This document shows positions 35,941 through 45,561 of a DNA stretch of 64,000 nucleotides, piece after piece (position 1 is the first letter of the stretch; each line of letters starts with the position of its first letter). The notes under the pieces were generated by a model that was given only the letters and a program-made list of their open reading frames with translations, did no database searches and was not told the DNA's origin. The DNA is taken from assembly GCF_029504655.1 (NCBI RefSeq), contig NZ_JAQFIL010000001.1, forward strand, positions 6,081,001-6,145,000, in the 5' to 3' direction. The position numbers and the translations under genes were made by a program. Source of the stretch: Catalinimonas alkaloidigena (GTDB taxonomy: Bacteria; Bacteroidota; Bacteroidia; Cytophagales; Cyclobacteriaceae).

Positions 35941-36264
35941 TTAGAGGAATACTACATCTTCTACGATTACTTCCCCAAACTCCCGAAGAAAAATAGATAG
36001 AATCTTAGATTTGGACATATTTAGCTCCTGCTTAAGTGCTGCGGAACTCAGTTTTACATAAAGTTTACGGTCTTTGATAAAAACCTTGTCGGTCCGCCTG
36101 GCAATAGGAGCCCCCATGAGTCTCTCCCAGGAGTTGATCAGCTGTGTCTGTTCGTATTTAGCTTTTAGTTTGTAAGTATCCAAAAGTTCCCGCATAGCCT
36201 CGCCTACTGTAGAAGTTTCCGCTTTCCGCCCGGAGGGCGCTCTATTCCATCTTTGGTACGTCAT
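35941..36264 (-). CDS. DUF721 (DciA-like) protein
   Basis: A 107-residue protein of the DUF721 family. Members share the core seen here: LINSWERLMGAPIARRTDKVFIKDRKLYVKLSSAALKQELNMSKSKILSIFLREFG (given in two parts of the chain, residues about 41-98). Family members related to DciA help load the replicative helicase in bacteria without DnaC, so a link to replication is plausible but not shown. In Bacteroidota the gene commonly sits near recF; here recF is about 4 kb away. Confidence 0.75.
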   Translation of the reverse strand: MTYQRWNRAPSGRKAETSTVGEAMRELLDTYKLKAKYEQTQLINSWERLMGAPIARRTDKVFIKDRKLYVKLSSAALKQELNMSKSKILSIFLREFGEVIVEDVVFL

Positions 36265-36396
36265 TTATGCTTATTTTCTATTTTGCTACAGGCTAAAGTT
36301 AAAAATATACGGGAGCATTACTATACCTAGGTAGGCAAAAAACATTTCTCTGTCAGAACTGAAGCTTACTAAGATGCTACCGACCAAAGACTTAGC

Positions 36397-37725
36397 TTAC
36401 CTTTGCTGACCAAATATTTTTTCATTTAGCCGGGTAAGTGTCTCTGCCTTATATTCACTGTCTATCAAAAGGGAAATGTTAAATTTACTTCCACCATAAG
36501 ATACCATCCGGATTGGAATGTCGTTCATGGCATCCAGCACCTGCTTAAGCATTCCTACTTTAGAAAAAGGCATATTTCCGACAATACAAATGATGGTATG
36601 ATCAGTATGGACCTCCACATCGCCGAAGTCTTCAAGTTCTTGCTTTATCACTGACAAATGGGTGTTATTATCAATAGTCAGTGATACTGCCACCTCAGAA
36701 GTTGTGATAAGATCGATGGGTGTTTTATAGTTCTCAAAAATCTCAAAGACTTTCCTCAAAAAGCCATAAGCCAGCAACATACGTGAGGACTTTACTTTAA
36801 TGGCAGTGATTCCATCCTTAGCCGCCACTGCGGTAAACCCTCTTTCAGGATCAATGTCGGCGGTAATTATTGTGCCGGCAGCGTCTGGCTTCATCGTATT
36901 CAGGAGTTTCACTGGAATATTAGCATGCTGCGCCGGACGAATGGAGGAAGGGTGTAAAATTTTAGCCCCGAAATAAGCCAGTTCTGCAGCTTCGTCAAAT
37001 GAAAGCCTGGGAATAGGATAGGTATGCTTTACGATCCGTGGATCGTTATTATGCATGCCATCAATGTCCGTCCATATCTGAATTTCAGTAGCTTTTACTG
37101 CTTCTCCTACCAAAGAGGCAGTATAATCGCTTCCACCTCTTTGAAGATTGTCAATGCGATTGTTACTGTTGAGGCAGATGTAGCCCTGTGTTACGAACAA
37201 TTCCTGCTCAGGATACTGACTTAGCAACTGCTTAAGGTGTTGCGCTATGTAAGGGGTATCCGGCTCATTAGCATCATTAATACGCATATATTCCAAGGCG
37301 GGAAGAAGCACGGCATTAACACCTTCCTGTTCTAGATATGTAACGAAAAGCTTGGTTGAAAGTAGCTCTCCCTGTGCCAGTATTTCTTTCTCAACATCCA
37401 CACTGTAGTCACTCTTATCCATAGCGCGCAGCACAGAAAAATGGTTTTCTACAATTTCAAGCCCCTTTTCAAAGCTAGCCGAATTGTGTAAAAGGCTCTT
37501 GCAGTATACCTGATACGTATCATAGAGTTTTTCAATAATTGCACCTGCTTCAGCATTGTCCTGTTTTGATAAGGCTGTAGCGATACTCACCAGGGTATTA
37601 GTAGTACCGGAAACTGCCGAGAGGACTACGATTTTTTTTCCTTCTTCTTTATTGATCAGGTCTGCGACGGCATGCATCCTCTCAGGACTCCCTAATGAGG
37701 TACCTCCAAACTTGAGAACTTTCAT
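36397..37725 (-). CDS. aspartate kinase
   Basis: A 442-residue monofunctional aspartokinase that phosphorylates aspartate, first step toward lysine, threonine and methionine. KVLKFGGTSLGSPERM at the start, QRGGSDYTASLVGEAV in the middle and the two ACT domains after residue 300 (LLAYGFLRKVFEIF ... TIICIVGNMPFSKVGML) fit the lysine-sensitive type. There is no homoserine dehydrogenase fusion. The gene is preceded by ribH with a short spacer, on the same strand. Confidence 0.92.
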   Translation of the reverse strand: MKVLKFGGTSLGSPERMHAVADLINKEEGKKIVVLSAVSGTTNTLVSIATALSKQDNAEAGAIIEKLYDTYQVYCKSLLHNSASFEKGLEIVENHFSVLRAMDKSDYSVDVEKEILAQGELLSTKLFVTYLEQEGVNAVLLPALEYMRINDANEPDTPYIAQHLKQLLSQYPEQELFVTQGYICLNSNNRIDNLQRGGSDYTASLVGEAVKATEIQIWTDIDGMHNNDPRIVKHTYPIPRLSFDEAAELAYFGAKILHPSSIRPAQHANIPVKLLNTMKPDAAGTIITADIDPERGFTAVAAKDGITAIKVKSSRMLLAYGFLRKVFEIFENYKTPIDLITTSEVAVSLTIDNNTHLSVIKQELEDFGDVEVHTDHTIICIVGNMPFSKVGMLKQVLDAMNDIPIRMVSYGGSKFNISLLIDSEYKAETLTRLNEKIFGQQR

Positions 37726-37779
37726 AGTAAAATTGGATATTTATGTAAAAAAATACAGTGCTTGTGCTTGCTATTTTAT

Positions 37780-38256
37780 CTAGAACCCGAGCATCTTAAT
37801 AGCGGTAAAGGCTGCTTCATCGCCTTTGTTGCCATGCTTACCTCCTGCCCTGTCCTGAGCCTGTGCCAAATTATCTGTAGTGAGTACCCCAAAAATAACT
37901 GGTTTATTATATTTAAGATTAATGTCTTTAATTCCCTGTGCTACTGCCTGACATATATAGTCAAAGTGTGGTGTTTCGCCCTGAATCACACAGCCAATGG
38001 CGATCACAGCATCTACGGCAGCATCCTCAGCCAGCCATTGTGCACCCAGACATAGTTCAAAGCTACCAGGGACCCATTTGCTGGTAATATTAGAAGCAAG
38101 GGCTCCATGCTTTGTTAAAGTATCAAACGCGCCCTCATACATGGCTCCCGTGATTTCTTCATTCCACTCTGCAGTTACAATAGCAAACTTCTTTGTTGAG
38201 ATATCAGGAAGTTGGTCAGTCTTGTGGTCACTTAGGTTTTTATGGGCAGTAGACAT
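37780..38256 (-). CDS. ribH: 6,7-dimethyl-8-ribityllumazine synthase
   Basis: A 158-residue enzyme (start MSTAHKNLS at 38256; an extra ATG three codons upstream at 38265 is possible). It joins the pyrimidine and a four-carbon unit in the penultimate step of riboflavin synthesis. Motifs: VTAEWNEEITGAMYEGA, VPGSFELCLGAQWL, VIQGETPHFDYICQ with the catalytic His, and GVLTTDNLAQAQDRAGG. No other riboflavin gene is nearby. Confidence 0.95.
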   Translation of the reverse strand: MSTAHKNLSDHKTDQLPDISTKKFAIVTAEWNEEITGAMYEGAFDTLTKHGALASNITSKWVPGSFELCLGAQWLAEDAAVDAVIAIGCVIQGETPHFDYICQAVAQGIKDINLKYNKPVIFGVLTTDNLAQAQDRAGGKHGNKGDEAAFTAIKMLGF

Positions 38257-38278
38257 ATAATACAATATAGAGATTCAT

Positions 38279-38341
38279 AAAAAAAGGATAAGACCATGAA
38301 GCGGCAACCTGAAACCGCACAGCCTTATCCTCTACTTATCA
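38279..38341 (-). terminator. terminator after the 38364 TPR gene
   Basis: On the minus strand AGGATAAG (38341-38334) and CTTATCCT (38292-38285) pair, with an inner GCGG/CCGC stem, followed by TTTTTT. The stem lies 23 bases after the TPR stop. Confidence 0.7.
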
Positions 38342-38363
38342 AGTAAGGTACAGTGTATATTTA

Positions 38364-39110
38364 TTATTGCTCGGAAGCAAGACCTTGTAGCCGGGTTTGT
38401 TGTTTTAACGCCTGTTGGTATTCCGTAGCTTCAGGAAACTCTTCTATGATACGGTCATAATTTTCAATTGCCTGAGCATAGTTTCCCATTGCTTCATAAG
38501 CTAAAGCGGCTTTCACTAAATATTGAGGGGTAAAAAACCGATTAGGCTTATAATCAGCGGCCTTATTATAGTGGCTCACTGCTTCCTCATAATTTTCTAG
38601 TTCCATATAAGCATCACCGAGCAAAGCATAAGCACGTGCCTGCACCAGCATATCAGATGCACTAAAGTCACTGAGGTGATCAATTGCATCATTATATTCT
38701 CCCTGACGTAGATAAGCAATCCCCGCATAATAATGAGCAAGGTTCGCCGCTTCAGTACCGCCGTACTCGTCTATGATCTCCAAGAAACCATAATTATTAC
38801 CATCGCCGTTTAGGGCGCGATTCAGGCTATCAGCCTCAAAATAAAATACAGCCTGGAACATTTCATCCTGTGCAGCTGTATTCTGGCTTTCCATATAATA
38901 GGTATAACCAAAAACTCCGGCAATGACCAGGGCTATAGCAACACCTATACCCAAAGCCACATTTTGATTCCTCTTGTTTTTAAAAAAGGTTCCGGTTTTA
39001 TCAACCAGGGTTTCCCTGAGCGCGTCAGAACTTTCCAGTAGTTCGGTGTTATCGTGCTTTTCACTACCCTTAGCCGACTTCTGCTTGTTTCCTTTTACTC
39101 TATTCGCCAT
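38364..39110 (-). CDS. membrane-anchored TPR protein
   Basis: A 248-residue protein. A lysine-rich cytoplasmic N-terminus (about 1-50) comes before one transmembrane helix (VALGIGVAIALVIAGVFGYTYYM, about 51-73). The periplasmic part holds four or more tetratricopeptide-like repeats: ANLAHYYAGIAYLRQGEYNDAIDHL, then ARAYALLGDAYMELENYEEAVSHYN, then the region ending FTPQYLVKAALAYEAMGNYAQAIENYDRIIEEFP. The architecture resembles YfgM/PpiD-partner proteins. It is separated from pdhA by a terminator. Confidence 0.8.
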   Translation of the reverse strand: MANRVKGNKQKSAKGSEKHDNTELLESSDALRETLVDKTGTFFKNKRNQNVALGIGVAIALVIAGVFGYTYYMESQNTAAQDEMFQAVFYFEADSLNRALNGDGNNYGFLEIIDEYGGTEAANLAHYYAGIAYLRQGEYNDAIDHLSDFSASDMLVQARAYALLGDAYMELENYEEAVSHYNKAADYKPNRFFTPQYLVKAALAYEAMGNYAQAIENYDRIIEEFPEATEYQQALKQQTRLQGLASEQ

Positions 39111-39160
39111 CTTATATAATTTAAGGGTGCAAATCTACATTAATTTCTCTTAAACATAAA

Positions 39161-39194
39161 AAAAGAGCTTTACGTTTCTTTGCAAAGCTCTTTT
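39161..39194 (-). terminator. terminator after pdhA
   Basis: AAAAGAGCTTT (39161-39171) pairs perfectly with AAAGCTCTTTT (39184-39194). On the minus strand the stem is followed by T's, so it ends the pdhA transcript. Confidence 0.7.
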
Positions 39195-39215
39195 AAATTT
39201 TATTTTAAAAAGAAA

Positions 39216-40265
39216 TTAATCTAATATGAAGGGATAATTTTCCTGAGCGTATACGTCCTTCAGCGCTTCTTCAGGATCAGGAAAAGGAGACTCATCCGCA
39301 TATTTTATGCAGTCCTCTACTTGTTTTTTCACTTTATCCTCTATCTCTTTGAGTTCATCCTCAGTAGCAAATTTATGCTCTAGTATAGCGTTCATGCACT
39401 GCACTATGGGGTCCTGCTGCTTGTACTCTTCCAGTTCTTCTTTGGTACGATACTTAGCAGGGTCAGAGATGGAATGCCCCTTATAGCGGTAAGTTCTGAA
39501 TTCAAGTAAAGTAGGTCCGTCTCCTTTACGGGCTCGCTCAGCAGCCTCTGCCACCGCATGGTGTACGCTTTCCACATTCATGGCATCTACCGGAAAAGAG
39601 GGTATATCGTAAGACTCACCTAATGTGTAGAGTTCTGTTACGTTACTGGTACGCTTAACCGAGGTCCCCATTGCATAGCCATTGTTTTCTATAATAAAGA
39701 TGACTGGTAGCTTGAATGTCATAGCCATATTGAGGGTTTCATGAAAAGAACCCTGGCGAGTAGCTCCATCACCCATGTAAGTAGCGCAAAGGTTATCTGT
39801 ACCTTTATATTTTTCGGCAAAAGCTAAACCAGCACCCAATGGAATTTGTCCACCCACAATACCATGCCCGCCATAGAAATGGTTTTCTTTATCAAACATG
39901 TGCATAGAGCCACCTTTTCCTTTGGAAACTCCGGTAATCTTACCGAAAAGCTCAGCCATAATGTACTTTGGATCTGTACCGAGCGCAATAGGATGAGCAT
40001 GGTCACGATATGCAGTGATATATTTGTCTCCTTCTTTTAAAGCAGAAACGGCACCTGCGATACAGGCTTCCTGTCCGATGTATAAATGACAAAACCCTTT
40101 GATTTTTTGACGGCCGTACTGCTGTCCTGCTTTCTCCTCAAACCTTCTCAACAGGTACATCATCTCGTACCACCACATATAGGTTTCTTTAGAAAATTCA
40201 GTTTTTTTGGCTTTAGAAGATGTTTTCTTAGTTTTTGACTTTTCCTTTGTACTACTTACTGCCAT
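39216..40265 (-). CDS. pdhA: pyruvate dehydrogenase E1 component alpha subunit
   Basis: A 349-residue thiamine-diphosphate enzyme that decarboxylates pyruvate as part of the PDH complex with the beta subunit, E2 and E3. The ThDP motif is MGDGATRQGSFHETLNMAM with FIIENN. The E1 loop HSISDPAKYRT has the serine region phosphorylated in eukaryotes. The first 22 residues are lysine-rich and low complexity. The beta subunit (pdhB) is not adjacent, which is common in Bacteroidota. It diverges from recF. Confidence 0.95.
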   Translation of the reverse strand: MAVSSTKEKSKTKKTSSKAKKTEFSKETYMWWYEMMYLLRRFEEKAGQQYGRQKIKGFCHLYIGQEACIAGAVSALKEGDKYITAYRDHAHPIALGTDPKYIMAELFGKITGVSKGKGGSMHMFDKENHFYGGHGIVGGQIPLGAGLAFAEKYKGTDNLCATYMGDGATRQGSFHETLNMAMTFKLPVIFIIENNGYAMGTSVKRTSNVTELYTLGESYDIPSFPVDAMNVESVHHAVAEAAERARKGDGPTLLEFRTYRYKGHSISDPAKYRTKEELEEYKQQDPIVQCMNAILEHKFATEDELKEIEDKVKKQVEDCIKYADESPFPDPEEALKDVYAQENYPFILD

Positions 40266-40371
40266 AATACTTTAATAATTAAATAATGGAGTTCTTCTTG
40301 GAAGTAAACACATAGGCTGTGCTACTGTTTTACCCTCGCAAAATAACACAAAAACATTCAACAACGAACTA

Positions 40372-41484
40372 ATGTGGCTTGAAAATATAAGTTTGCTCAA
40401 CTTCAAGAACTATGAGGAACTTACGCTGAGCTTCTCTAAACAGATCAATTGCCTGGTAGGAGAAAATGGCAGCGGAAAAACCAACTTGCTGGATGCTATC
40501 TATTATTTGTCATTGACTAAAAGTGCATTTAGCAGTACCGAGGCACAAAATATACGCCATGAAGCCCCTTTTTTTATGCTCAAGGGTTTATTCCATAAAC
40601 AGGACGAAAAGTATAACGTACAGTTTAGCTTACAAAACGGGCAAAAAAAACAGTATAAAAATAGCCGTATTCCTTACGAAAAACTCAGCGAGCACATCGG
40701 GCTGTTTCCGGTAGTACTCATTACCCCTGATGATACTGATATTATTAAAGGAGGCAGCGAAATACGTAGAAAGTTTTATGATGGCATCATTTCTCAGATC
40801 AATGGTGACTATCTGGATCACCTACTTCGCTATAACCACACCTTAAAACAGCGGAACTCCCTTCTCAAGCAGTTTGCCGAACAAAATTACTATGATAATG
40901 ACTTACTCGACTCATATAGCGATCAGTTGTTAGATAGCGGTGAGCGAATTCATAATTACCGCAAAAAATTCATAAACCAGTTTTTTCCAACCTTTATCAA
41001 GCATTACAATAACCTCTCCGGACAGAAAGAAGAGGTAGAGATTACGTATCAATCCGACTTTGAGAACCCGCAATTCAAAAAGCAGTTTTATAAAAATTAC
41101 CGCAGAGACCTGCTTGCTCAGCGTACCACACAAGGGATACACAAGGATGATTTTCTTTTTGAGATTAATGGCTTTCCGGTCAAAAAATACGGCTCTCAGG
41201 GGCAGCAGAAGTCTTTTGTCATCTCGCTAAAGTTAAGCCAGTTTGATATTATCAAGGAAGAAGTGAAAACCAAGCCCATCCTTCTGCTGGATGATGTCTT
41301 TGACAAGTTGGACGATTTTCGCATTGGCAAGCTCAGCGAAATGGTAGCTGCTCAGTCTTTTGGACAGCTTTTCGTCACAGATGCCCGCCCAGAGCGCACT
41401 TATCAGATTTTTGATCCCATAAAAGCTGACAAAAAAGTATTTACCATTTATCAGGGGCAAGTAACGCAGGTAGATAGTATGTAA
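40372..41484 (+). CDS. recF: DNA replication and repair protein RecF
   Basis: A 370-residue ABC-type ATPase that loads RecA at gaps together with RecO and RecR. Walker A is VGENGSGKTNLLDAIYYL at about residues 30-47. The signature GSQGQQKSFVISLKL and Walker B PILLLDDVFDKLD are in place, and the end HIPQVD-like tail is normal. The length matches the family. It converges with the antiporter gene, whose stop lies 6 bases away. Confidence 0.95.
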   Translation: MWLENISLLNFKNYEELTLSFSKQINCLVGENGSGKTNLLDAIYYLSLTKSAFSSTEAQNIRHEAPFFMLKGLFHKQDEKYNVQFSLQNGQKKQYKNSRIPYEKLSEHIGLFPVVLITPDDTDIIKGGSEIRRKFYDGIISQINGDYLDHLLRYNHTLKQRNSLLKQFAEQNYYDNDLLDSYSDQLLDSGERIHNYRKKFINQFFPTFIKHYNNLSGQKEEVEITYQSDFENPQFKKQFYKNYRRDLLAQRTTQGIHKDDFLFEINGFPVKKYGSQGQQKSFVISLKLSQFDIIKEEVKTKPILLLDDVFDKLDDFRIGKLSEMVAAQSFGQLFVTDARPERTYQIFDPIKADKKVFTIYQGQVTQVDSM

Positions 41485-41489
41485 TCTGG

Positions 41490-43022
41490 CTAGGCCGGGA
41501 TAAAAGCGAAAAATATTAACCAGACCAGCACTAAAGCCGGGAGCAAGATAGGCAATGAAAAACGAATGATATACCCAAAGAATGATGGCATTTTGATGCC
41601 AATCTGCTCAGCAATGGATTTCACCATAAAGTTAGGCCCATTGCCGATATAGGTCATGGCACCAAAAAATACTGATGCTACCGAAATAGCGGTAAGTCTG
41701 AGTACACTATTCGCATATTCACCCTGGGCAAAAGCCACTACCTCGCTAGCATCGCTAATACTGGCTCCCTGCGAAGCCATAGCTGCTGCCAGAAAGTTTA
41801 AGTAGGTAGGCGCATTGTCCAGAAAACCGGAAAGTAGTCCAGTACCCCAATAAAGCGTATTATGAGTAATCAGTGCCGCTCCTGCTTCTGAGCGGGCAAA
41901 ATCACCGACCAGCTCAAGGGCGGGCATCATCGTTCCGAAAATGCCAACGAAGATAAACGCTACTTCTCTTATAGGCTCAAAGTTGAAATCATTTCCTTTG
42001 AGTGCTTCTTTACTGGCAAAACGAAAGGATAGATAAGCTACAGAAAACATGATAATTTCTCTCACAAAAGAGAATGTAGCACCGTCGTATTCTATGCCGG
42101 GCACAAAATCTAATTTGTTGGGGTCTATAAAAACTGCGATAACGACTATGCCCAACCACAAAAAGTTACGCGTACCTACTAACGAAATTTTATTGGTATA
42201 AGTAACCTGCTCTTCCTCCAGGCCATTCTCCGGCTTGTTTCTGCTATCCACAACGAAAAATATGATGACTACAATTAATAATGTAACCGCCCATTCCATC
42301 AAATTGTGCTCCAGTGTCCAGAAAAACGGCACCCCTCTCAAAAAACCTAAGAAGAGCGGAGGGTCACCTATGGGTGTTAATGCACCTCCTACATTACTTA
42401 CCATAAATATGAAAAACACGATATGGTAGGCTTTTATCCTGTTTTTGTTGAGACGAATAAAAGGGCGTATCAATAACATGGATGCCCCGGTGGTTCCTAT
42501 CAGGTTAGCGATAATTGATCCGATAATAAGCAAGATTGAATTGGCCAGGGGCGTAGCTTTTTTATCTACTTTGATCAGTATCCCCCCTGAAGCAATATAG
42601 AGTGACGACAGCAGAGCAATAAATTGCACATATTCTGCCAGAGCGTGCACCGGTTCATGCTGATTGTGCAGCACAAAGAGGTAATAAGACACCACAATAA
42701 CTGCCAGCAGGACCGCAACAATGGGATAGTTCTTATGCCAGAAATGTTCATAGAAAAGCGGACCGGTAGCAATCATCAATAATAGCACCACAAAGGGGAT
42801 GACCGTCCAGCCGGGAGCACTTTCGTGATGCTCTTCTTCAGCAGAAACATGCTCTTGCTCATCTCCCGCACCATGATCCTGCTGGATATCATATGCTGCT
42901 GTTGCATACGAGTTTTCATGGCTTGAGAAAAAAGTATCAGATACAGGATTAGCCCTGAGAGAGGAGATTGAAAATAACGTAAGGATAAGAAAAATCAAAA
43001 GAGTATACGCGCCCTTGCTCAT
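41490..43022 (-). CDS. NhaD/CitMHS-family sodium:proton antiporter
   Basis: A 510-residue membrane protein with about 12 helices of the ion-transporter (CitMHS/NhaD) superfamily. The first 24 residues look like a cleavable signal, followed by a loop rich in His and Glu (EQEHVSAEEEHHESAPG) before the first core helix. The core has GGALTPIGDPPLFLGFLRG, typical of NhaD, and WGTGLLSGFLDNAPTYLNFLA. It probably exchanges Na+ for H+; substrate specificity is inferred. A TAGCTTTG box upstream may be its -7 element. Confidence 0.85.
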   Translation of the reverse strand: MSKGAYTLLIFLILTLFSISSLRANPVSDTFFSSHENSYATAAYDIQQDHGAGDEQEHVSAEEEHHESAPGWTVIPFVVLLLMIATGPLFYEHFWHKNYPIVAVLLAVIVVSYYLFVLHNQHEPVHALAEYVQFIALLSSLYIASGGILIKVDKKATPLANSILLIIGSIIANLIGTTGASMLLIRPFIRLNKNRIKAYHIVFFIFMVSNVGGALTPIGDPPLFLGFLRGVPFFWTLEHNLMEWAVTLLIVVIIFFVVDSRNKPENGLEEEQVTYTNKISLVGTRNFLWLGIVVIAVFIDPNKLDFVPGIEYDGATFSFVREIIMFSVAYLSFRFASKEALKGNDFNFEPIREVAFIFVGIFGTMMPALELVGDFARSEAGAALITHNTLYWGTGLLSGFLDNAPTYLNFLAAAMASQGASISDASEVVAFAQGEYANSVLRLTAISVASVFFGAMTYIGNGPNFMVKSIAEQIGIKMPSFFGYIIRFSLPILLPALVLVWLIFFAFIPA

Positions 43023-43049
43023 CTAGAATGGTTAGTTTGTGTATGTAGT

Positions 43050-43057
43050 CAAAGCTA
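43050..43057 (-). promoter_or_regulatory. candidate -7 box (TAGCTTTG) for the NhaD antiporter
   Basis: On the minus strand TAGCTTTG fits TAnnTTTG and lies 28 bases upstream of the ATG. No TTTG is at the -33 distance. Confidence 0.4.
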
Positions 43058-43188
43058 ATAGTATTCAGAAAACATAAGCTTTGATGATGTCATTTTACAA
43101 TTTTAAGCTTTAAACTTAAAACTGATATGAGCAAAGATAGTATAATCGTAAAGTTTTTGAATTTAAATTCGATAAACCACAAATATTT

Positions 43189-43926
43189 TTGAAGAATTTA
43201 GTTGTAGATATCGGTAATTCTTTTGCAAAAGCAGGCTTATTTGTAAACGGACAGGTGCAACAAACCTTTCCTCAGTTGAATGCAGATGAGGCATATCAGC
43301 TTATCTGTCAGGGAAACTATGATGCCCTTATGATATCATCTGTAGCCGGAAAGCTGGCAGATTTAGAGGAAAAAGTAGCCAGACACTCACATTACTTTCT
43401 GCTTAATGCTTCTACGCCCCTGCCTTTTCATAATCACTATCAAACGCCCAATACACTTGGCACAGACCGAATTGCAGCAGTAGCCGGAAGTTTATCATTA
43501 TTTCCAGATCAAAATGCTTTAGCCATAGATGCGGGTACCTGCATCACATATGACATTGTTGATGCTCAAAAAAACTATTGGGGAGGCAGCATTTCACCGG
43601 GTATACAAATGCGGGCGAAAGCCATGCATAATTTTACTTCCCGCTTACCGTTAGTTGATATATTACATAAAGAAATAAAAGAAGTTCCTCTGGCAGGAGA
43701 CAGTACCCTTTCAGCACTCCAAAGTGGTGTGTTACATGGTACAATAGCAGAAATAACCCAAATGATTCGGATGTATGGGGACAAATTCGGAGATTTGCAG
43801 GTTGTAATCTGTGGAGGGGATGCGATCTTGTTGAATCAAGGGATTCGTACTGCTCATAATATTACTATTGTGCCTGAACTTATTTTGATTGGACTCAACA
43901 GAATTTTAGAACATAATGTATCATAA
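43189..43926 (+). CDS. coaX: type III pantothenate kinase (TTG start)
   Basis: A 245-residue ASKHA-fold kinase that phosphorylates pantothenate, the first step of coenzyme A synthesis. The N-terminal NLVVDIGNSFAKAGLF, the TLGTDRIAAVAGSLSLF motif and AIDAGTCITYDIVD are diagnostic. The start is TTG at 43189; no in-frame ATG gives the conserved N-terminus. It heads a same-strand cluster and overlaps the next gene by 11 bases. Confidence 0.92.
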   Translation: MKNLVVDIGNSFAKAGLFVNGQVQQTFPQLNADEAYQLICQGNYDALMISSVAGKLADLEEKVARHSHYFLLNASTPLPFHNHYQTPNTLGTDRIAAVAGSLSLFPDQNALAIDAGTCITYDIVDAQKNYWGGSISPGIQMRAKAMHNFTSRLPLVDILHKEIKEVPLAGDSTLSALQSGVLHGTIAEITQMIRMYGDKFGDLQVVICGGDAILLNQGIRTAHNITIVPELILIGLNRILEHNVS

Positions 43927-45208
43927 AATTTCATATGCATGCCTTTTGATACTGCTTAGTGCGGGTATCACTTTTGCTCAAACAGACAGAACTCCTTATT
44001 CTTCACAGGGACTGGGAAGTCTGAATGGCCCCTCTCTGATGCATAACTCCGGAATGGCAGGCCTGGGCATAGCCACTGGTTCTGGTTTGCACATCAATAA
44101 TGTCAACCCTGCTTTGCTTTACCAAAATAGCCTCAGTGCTTTTGACGCCGCATTCCAGGTAGAGTACAAAAGTATGTCCAAAGATGGAGAGTCTGCTACT
44201 AATATAGGTGGAGGTTTAGCTTATGGAATTTTTGCTTTCCCTATTGTCAACAACCGCTGGTCTATAAGCATAGGCTTATCCCCTTATTCCAATGTTGATT
44301 ACATGATACAAGAGTCCCGTATTGTTACCAGCAATGACGAAGTAGCCAACCTTACTCAGGAAGGGAGCGGTGGGTTAAGCCAGATTCATTTCTCTCATGG
44401 TATCAGAGTTTTTAAGGGCTTGGCGCTAGGAATTAAAGCCTCCTACCTCTTCGGAGCTATTGATGAAAATTTAAGCATCCTTCCTGTTACCGGCGATGAC
44501 CTGAATCTGGTCACTACTTACAGCGATAACATATTTTACAAAGGAGTAACTATAGAGCCCGCACTGCATTATTCGCTCAAGACCGGCAATAATACTAGTC
44601 TGAACCTGGGCGTAGTGTACCAGCCTGAATCCTCTTTAAATGCTGTACGAAATATCAATTTTGAGAACCGTCAACTGAATAACAACCAGTTGGTAAGTAG
44701 TGATACCATTGTAAATGACCAGGAAGGCAATGTAATACTGCCTAGAAAACTAGGCGTTGGGCTTGCATTGGACAAAGCCTTCAAGTACATGGTAGGCGTA
44801 GATTTTACAATGCAGGATTGGGAAGATTTTGGAGCATATCAGTCAGATGCAGACGATAACAATAGTCCTCGCACCAATGATGGTATGCTAAACGCTTACA
44901 CTCTGGCTGTAGGTGGTCAGATTATCCCCGATATCAACTCAGTAAACAACTATTTTAAAAGAGTGGCTTATCGCGCAGGCTTCCGTTATAATGTAACCCC
45001 ATTTAACGTGAATGATACACAAATCACTAACATGGGGATTACCTTCGGCTTTACGCTTCCTATGAGCAACTTATCCAGTCTTAACCTCTCCTTTGAGGCA
45101 GGTACGCTGGGCACTACCGACAATAATTTGATTCGTGAAAATTATTTTAAGGCCGGTCTGGGAATCAGTTTTAACGATCGTTGGTTTATACGAAGGAAAT
45201 ACGATTAA
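43916..45208 (+). CDS. outer-membrane transport-like protein of the coaX-lptC cluster
   Basis: A 430-residue protein with a signal peptide (CLLILLSAGITFAQ, cleavage after about residue 22). The mature part starts with a PYSSQGLGSLNGPSLMHNSGMAGLGIA stretch and NVNPALL, which resembles the NPAxL motif of FadL/OMPP1-type barrels and Bacteroidota PorV-like proteins. Repeated amphipathic strands follow to a terminal DRWFIRRKYD. It overlaps coaX by 11 bases. The transported substrate is unknown. Confidence 0.75.
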   Translation: MYHKISYACLLILLSAGITFAQTDRTPYSSQGLGSLNGPSLMHNSGMAGLGIATGSGLHINNVNPALLYQNSLSAFDAAFQVEYKSMSKDGESATNIGGGLAYGIFAFPIVNNRWSISIGLSPYSNVDYMIQESRIVTSNDEVANLTQEGSGGLSQIHFSHGIRVFKGLALGIKASYLFGAIDENLSILPVTGDDLNLVTTYSDNIFYKGVTIEPALHYSLKTGNNTSLNLGVVYQPESSLNAVRNINFENRQLNNNQLVSSDTIVNDQEGNVILPRKLGVGLALDKAFKYMVGVDFTMQDWEDFGAYQSDADDNNSPRTNDGMLNAYTLAVGGQIIPDINSVNNYFKRVAYRAGFRYNVTPFNVNDTQITNMGITFGFTLPMSNLSSLNLSFEAGTLGTTDNNLIRENYFKAGLGISFNDRWFIRRKYD

Positions 45209-45561
45209 GCTGTTCTAAGCTTTTTAGCAAGTCTTTTATAAGCAAAAAGTTACTTGCTCAATAATTTTCAATAGTAAGAAGCTCAAAATTGGCTTTTAGG
45301 AAGGCCACATATGGCATCCCCAAGGTGAATTTTGGCATTTGTTAAATATTAATTTTGATTTTGTAAGCTTTAGGCGTTATTTTTGTATTTTCATTAATAA
45401 AGTGCGTGTAACTTTTAGGATTGTTTTATCATTCTGTATCCTTAAAGTTATTAAGTCGCTGCAACTATACATAAACATTTTTGTTTAGGGTTTAAGCATT
45501 GATAGATTTATTAATGGCTTAGCATGTTAAAATTAATCTATTCACCAATAAAGAAGGAATC
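45209..45561. other. 353-bp region with promoter and weak hairpin
   Basis: AGCAAGT (45226-45232) and ACTTGCT (45252-45258) could form a weak hairpin after the outer-membrane gene. A promoter candidate lies at 45354-45385. No ORF is supported, and the sequence is AT-rich up to the TPR gene. Confidence 0.45.
45354..45385 (+). promoter_or_regulatory. promoter TTTG-N20-TATTTTTG
   Basis: TTTG (45354-45357) and TATTTTTG (45378-45385) are 20 bases apart, an exact match to the Bacteroidota consensus. It lies about 177 bases upstream of the TPR gene at 45562, leaving a long leader. Confidence 0.55.
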
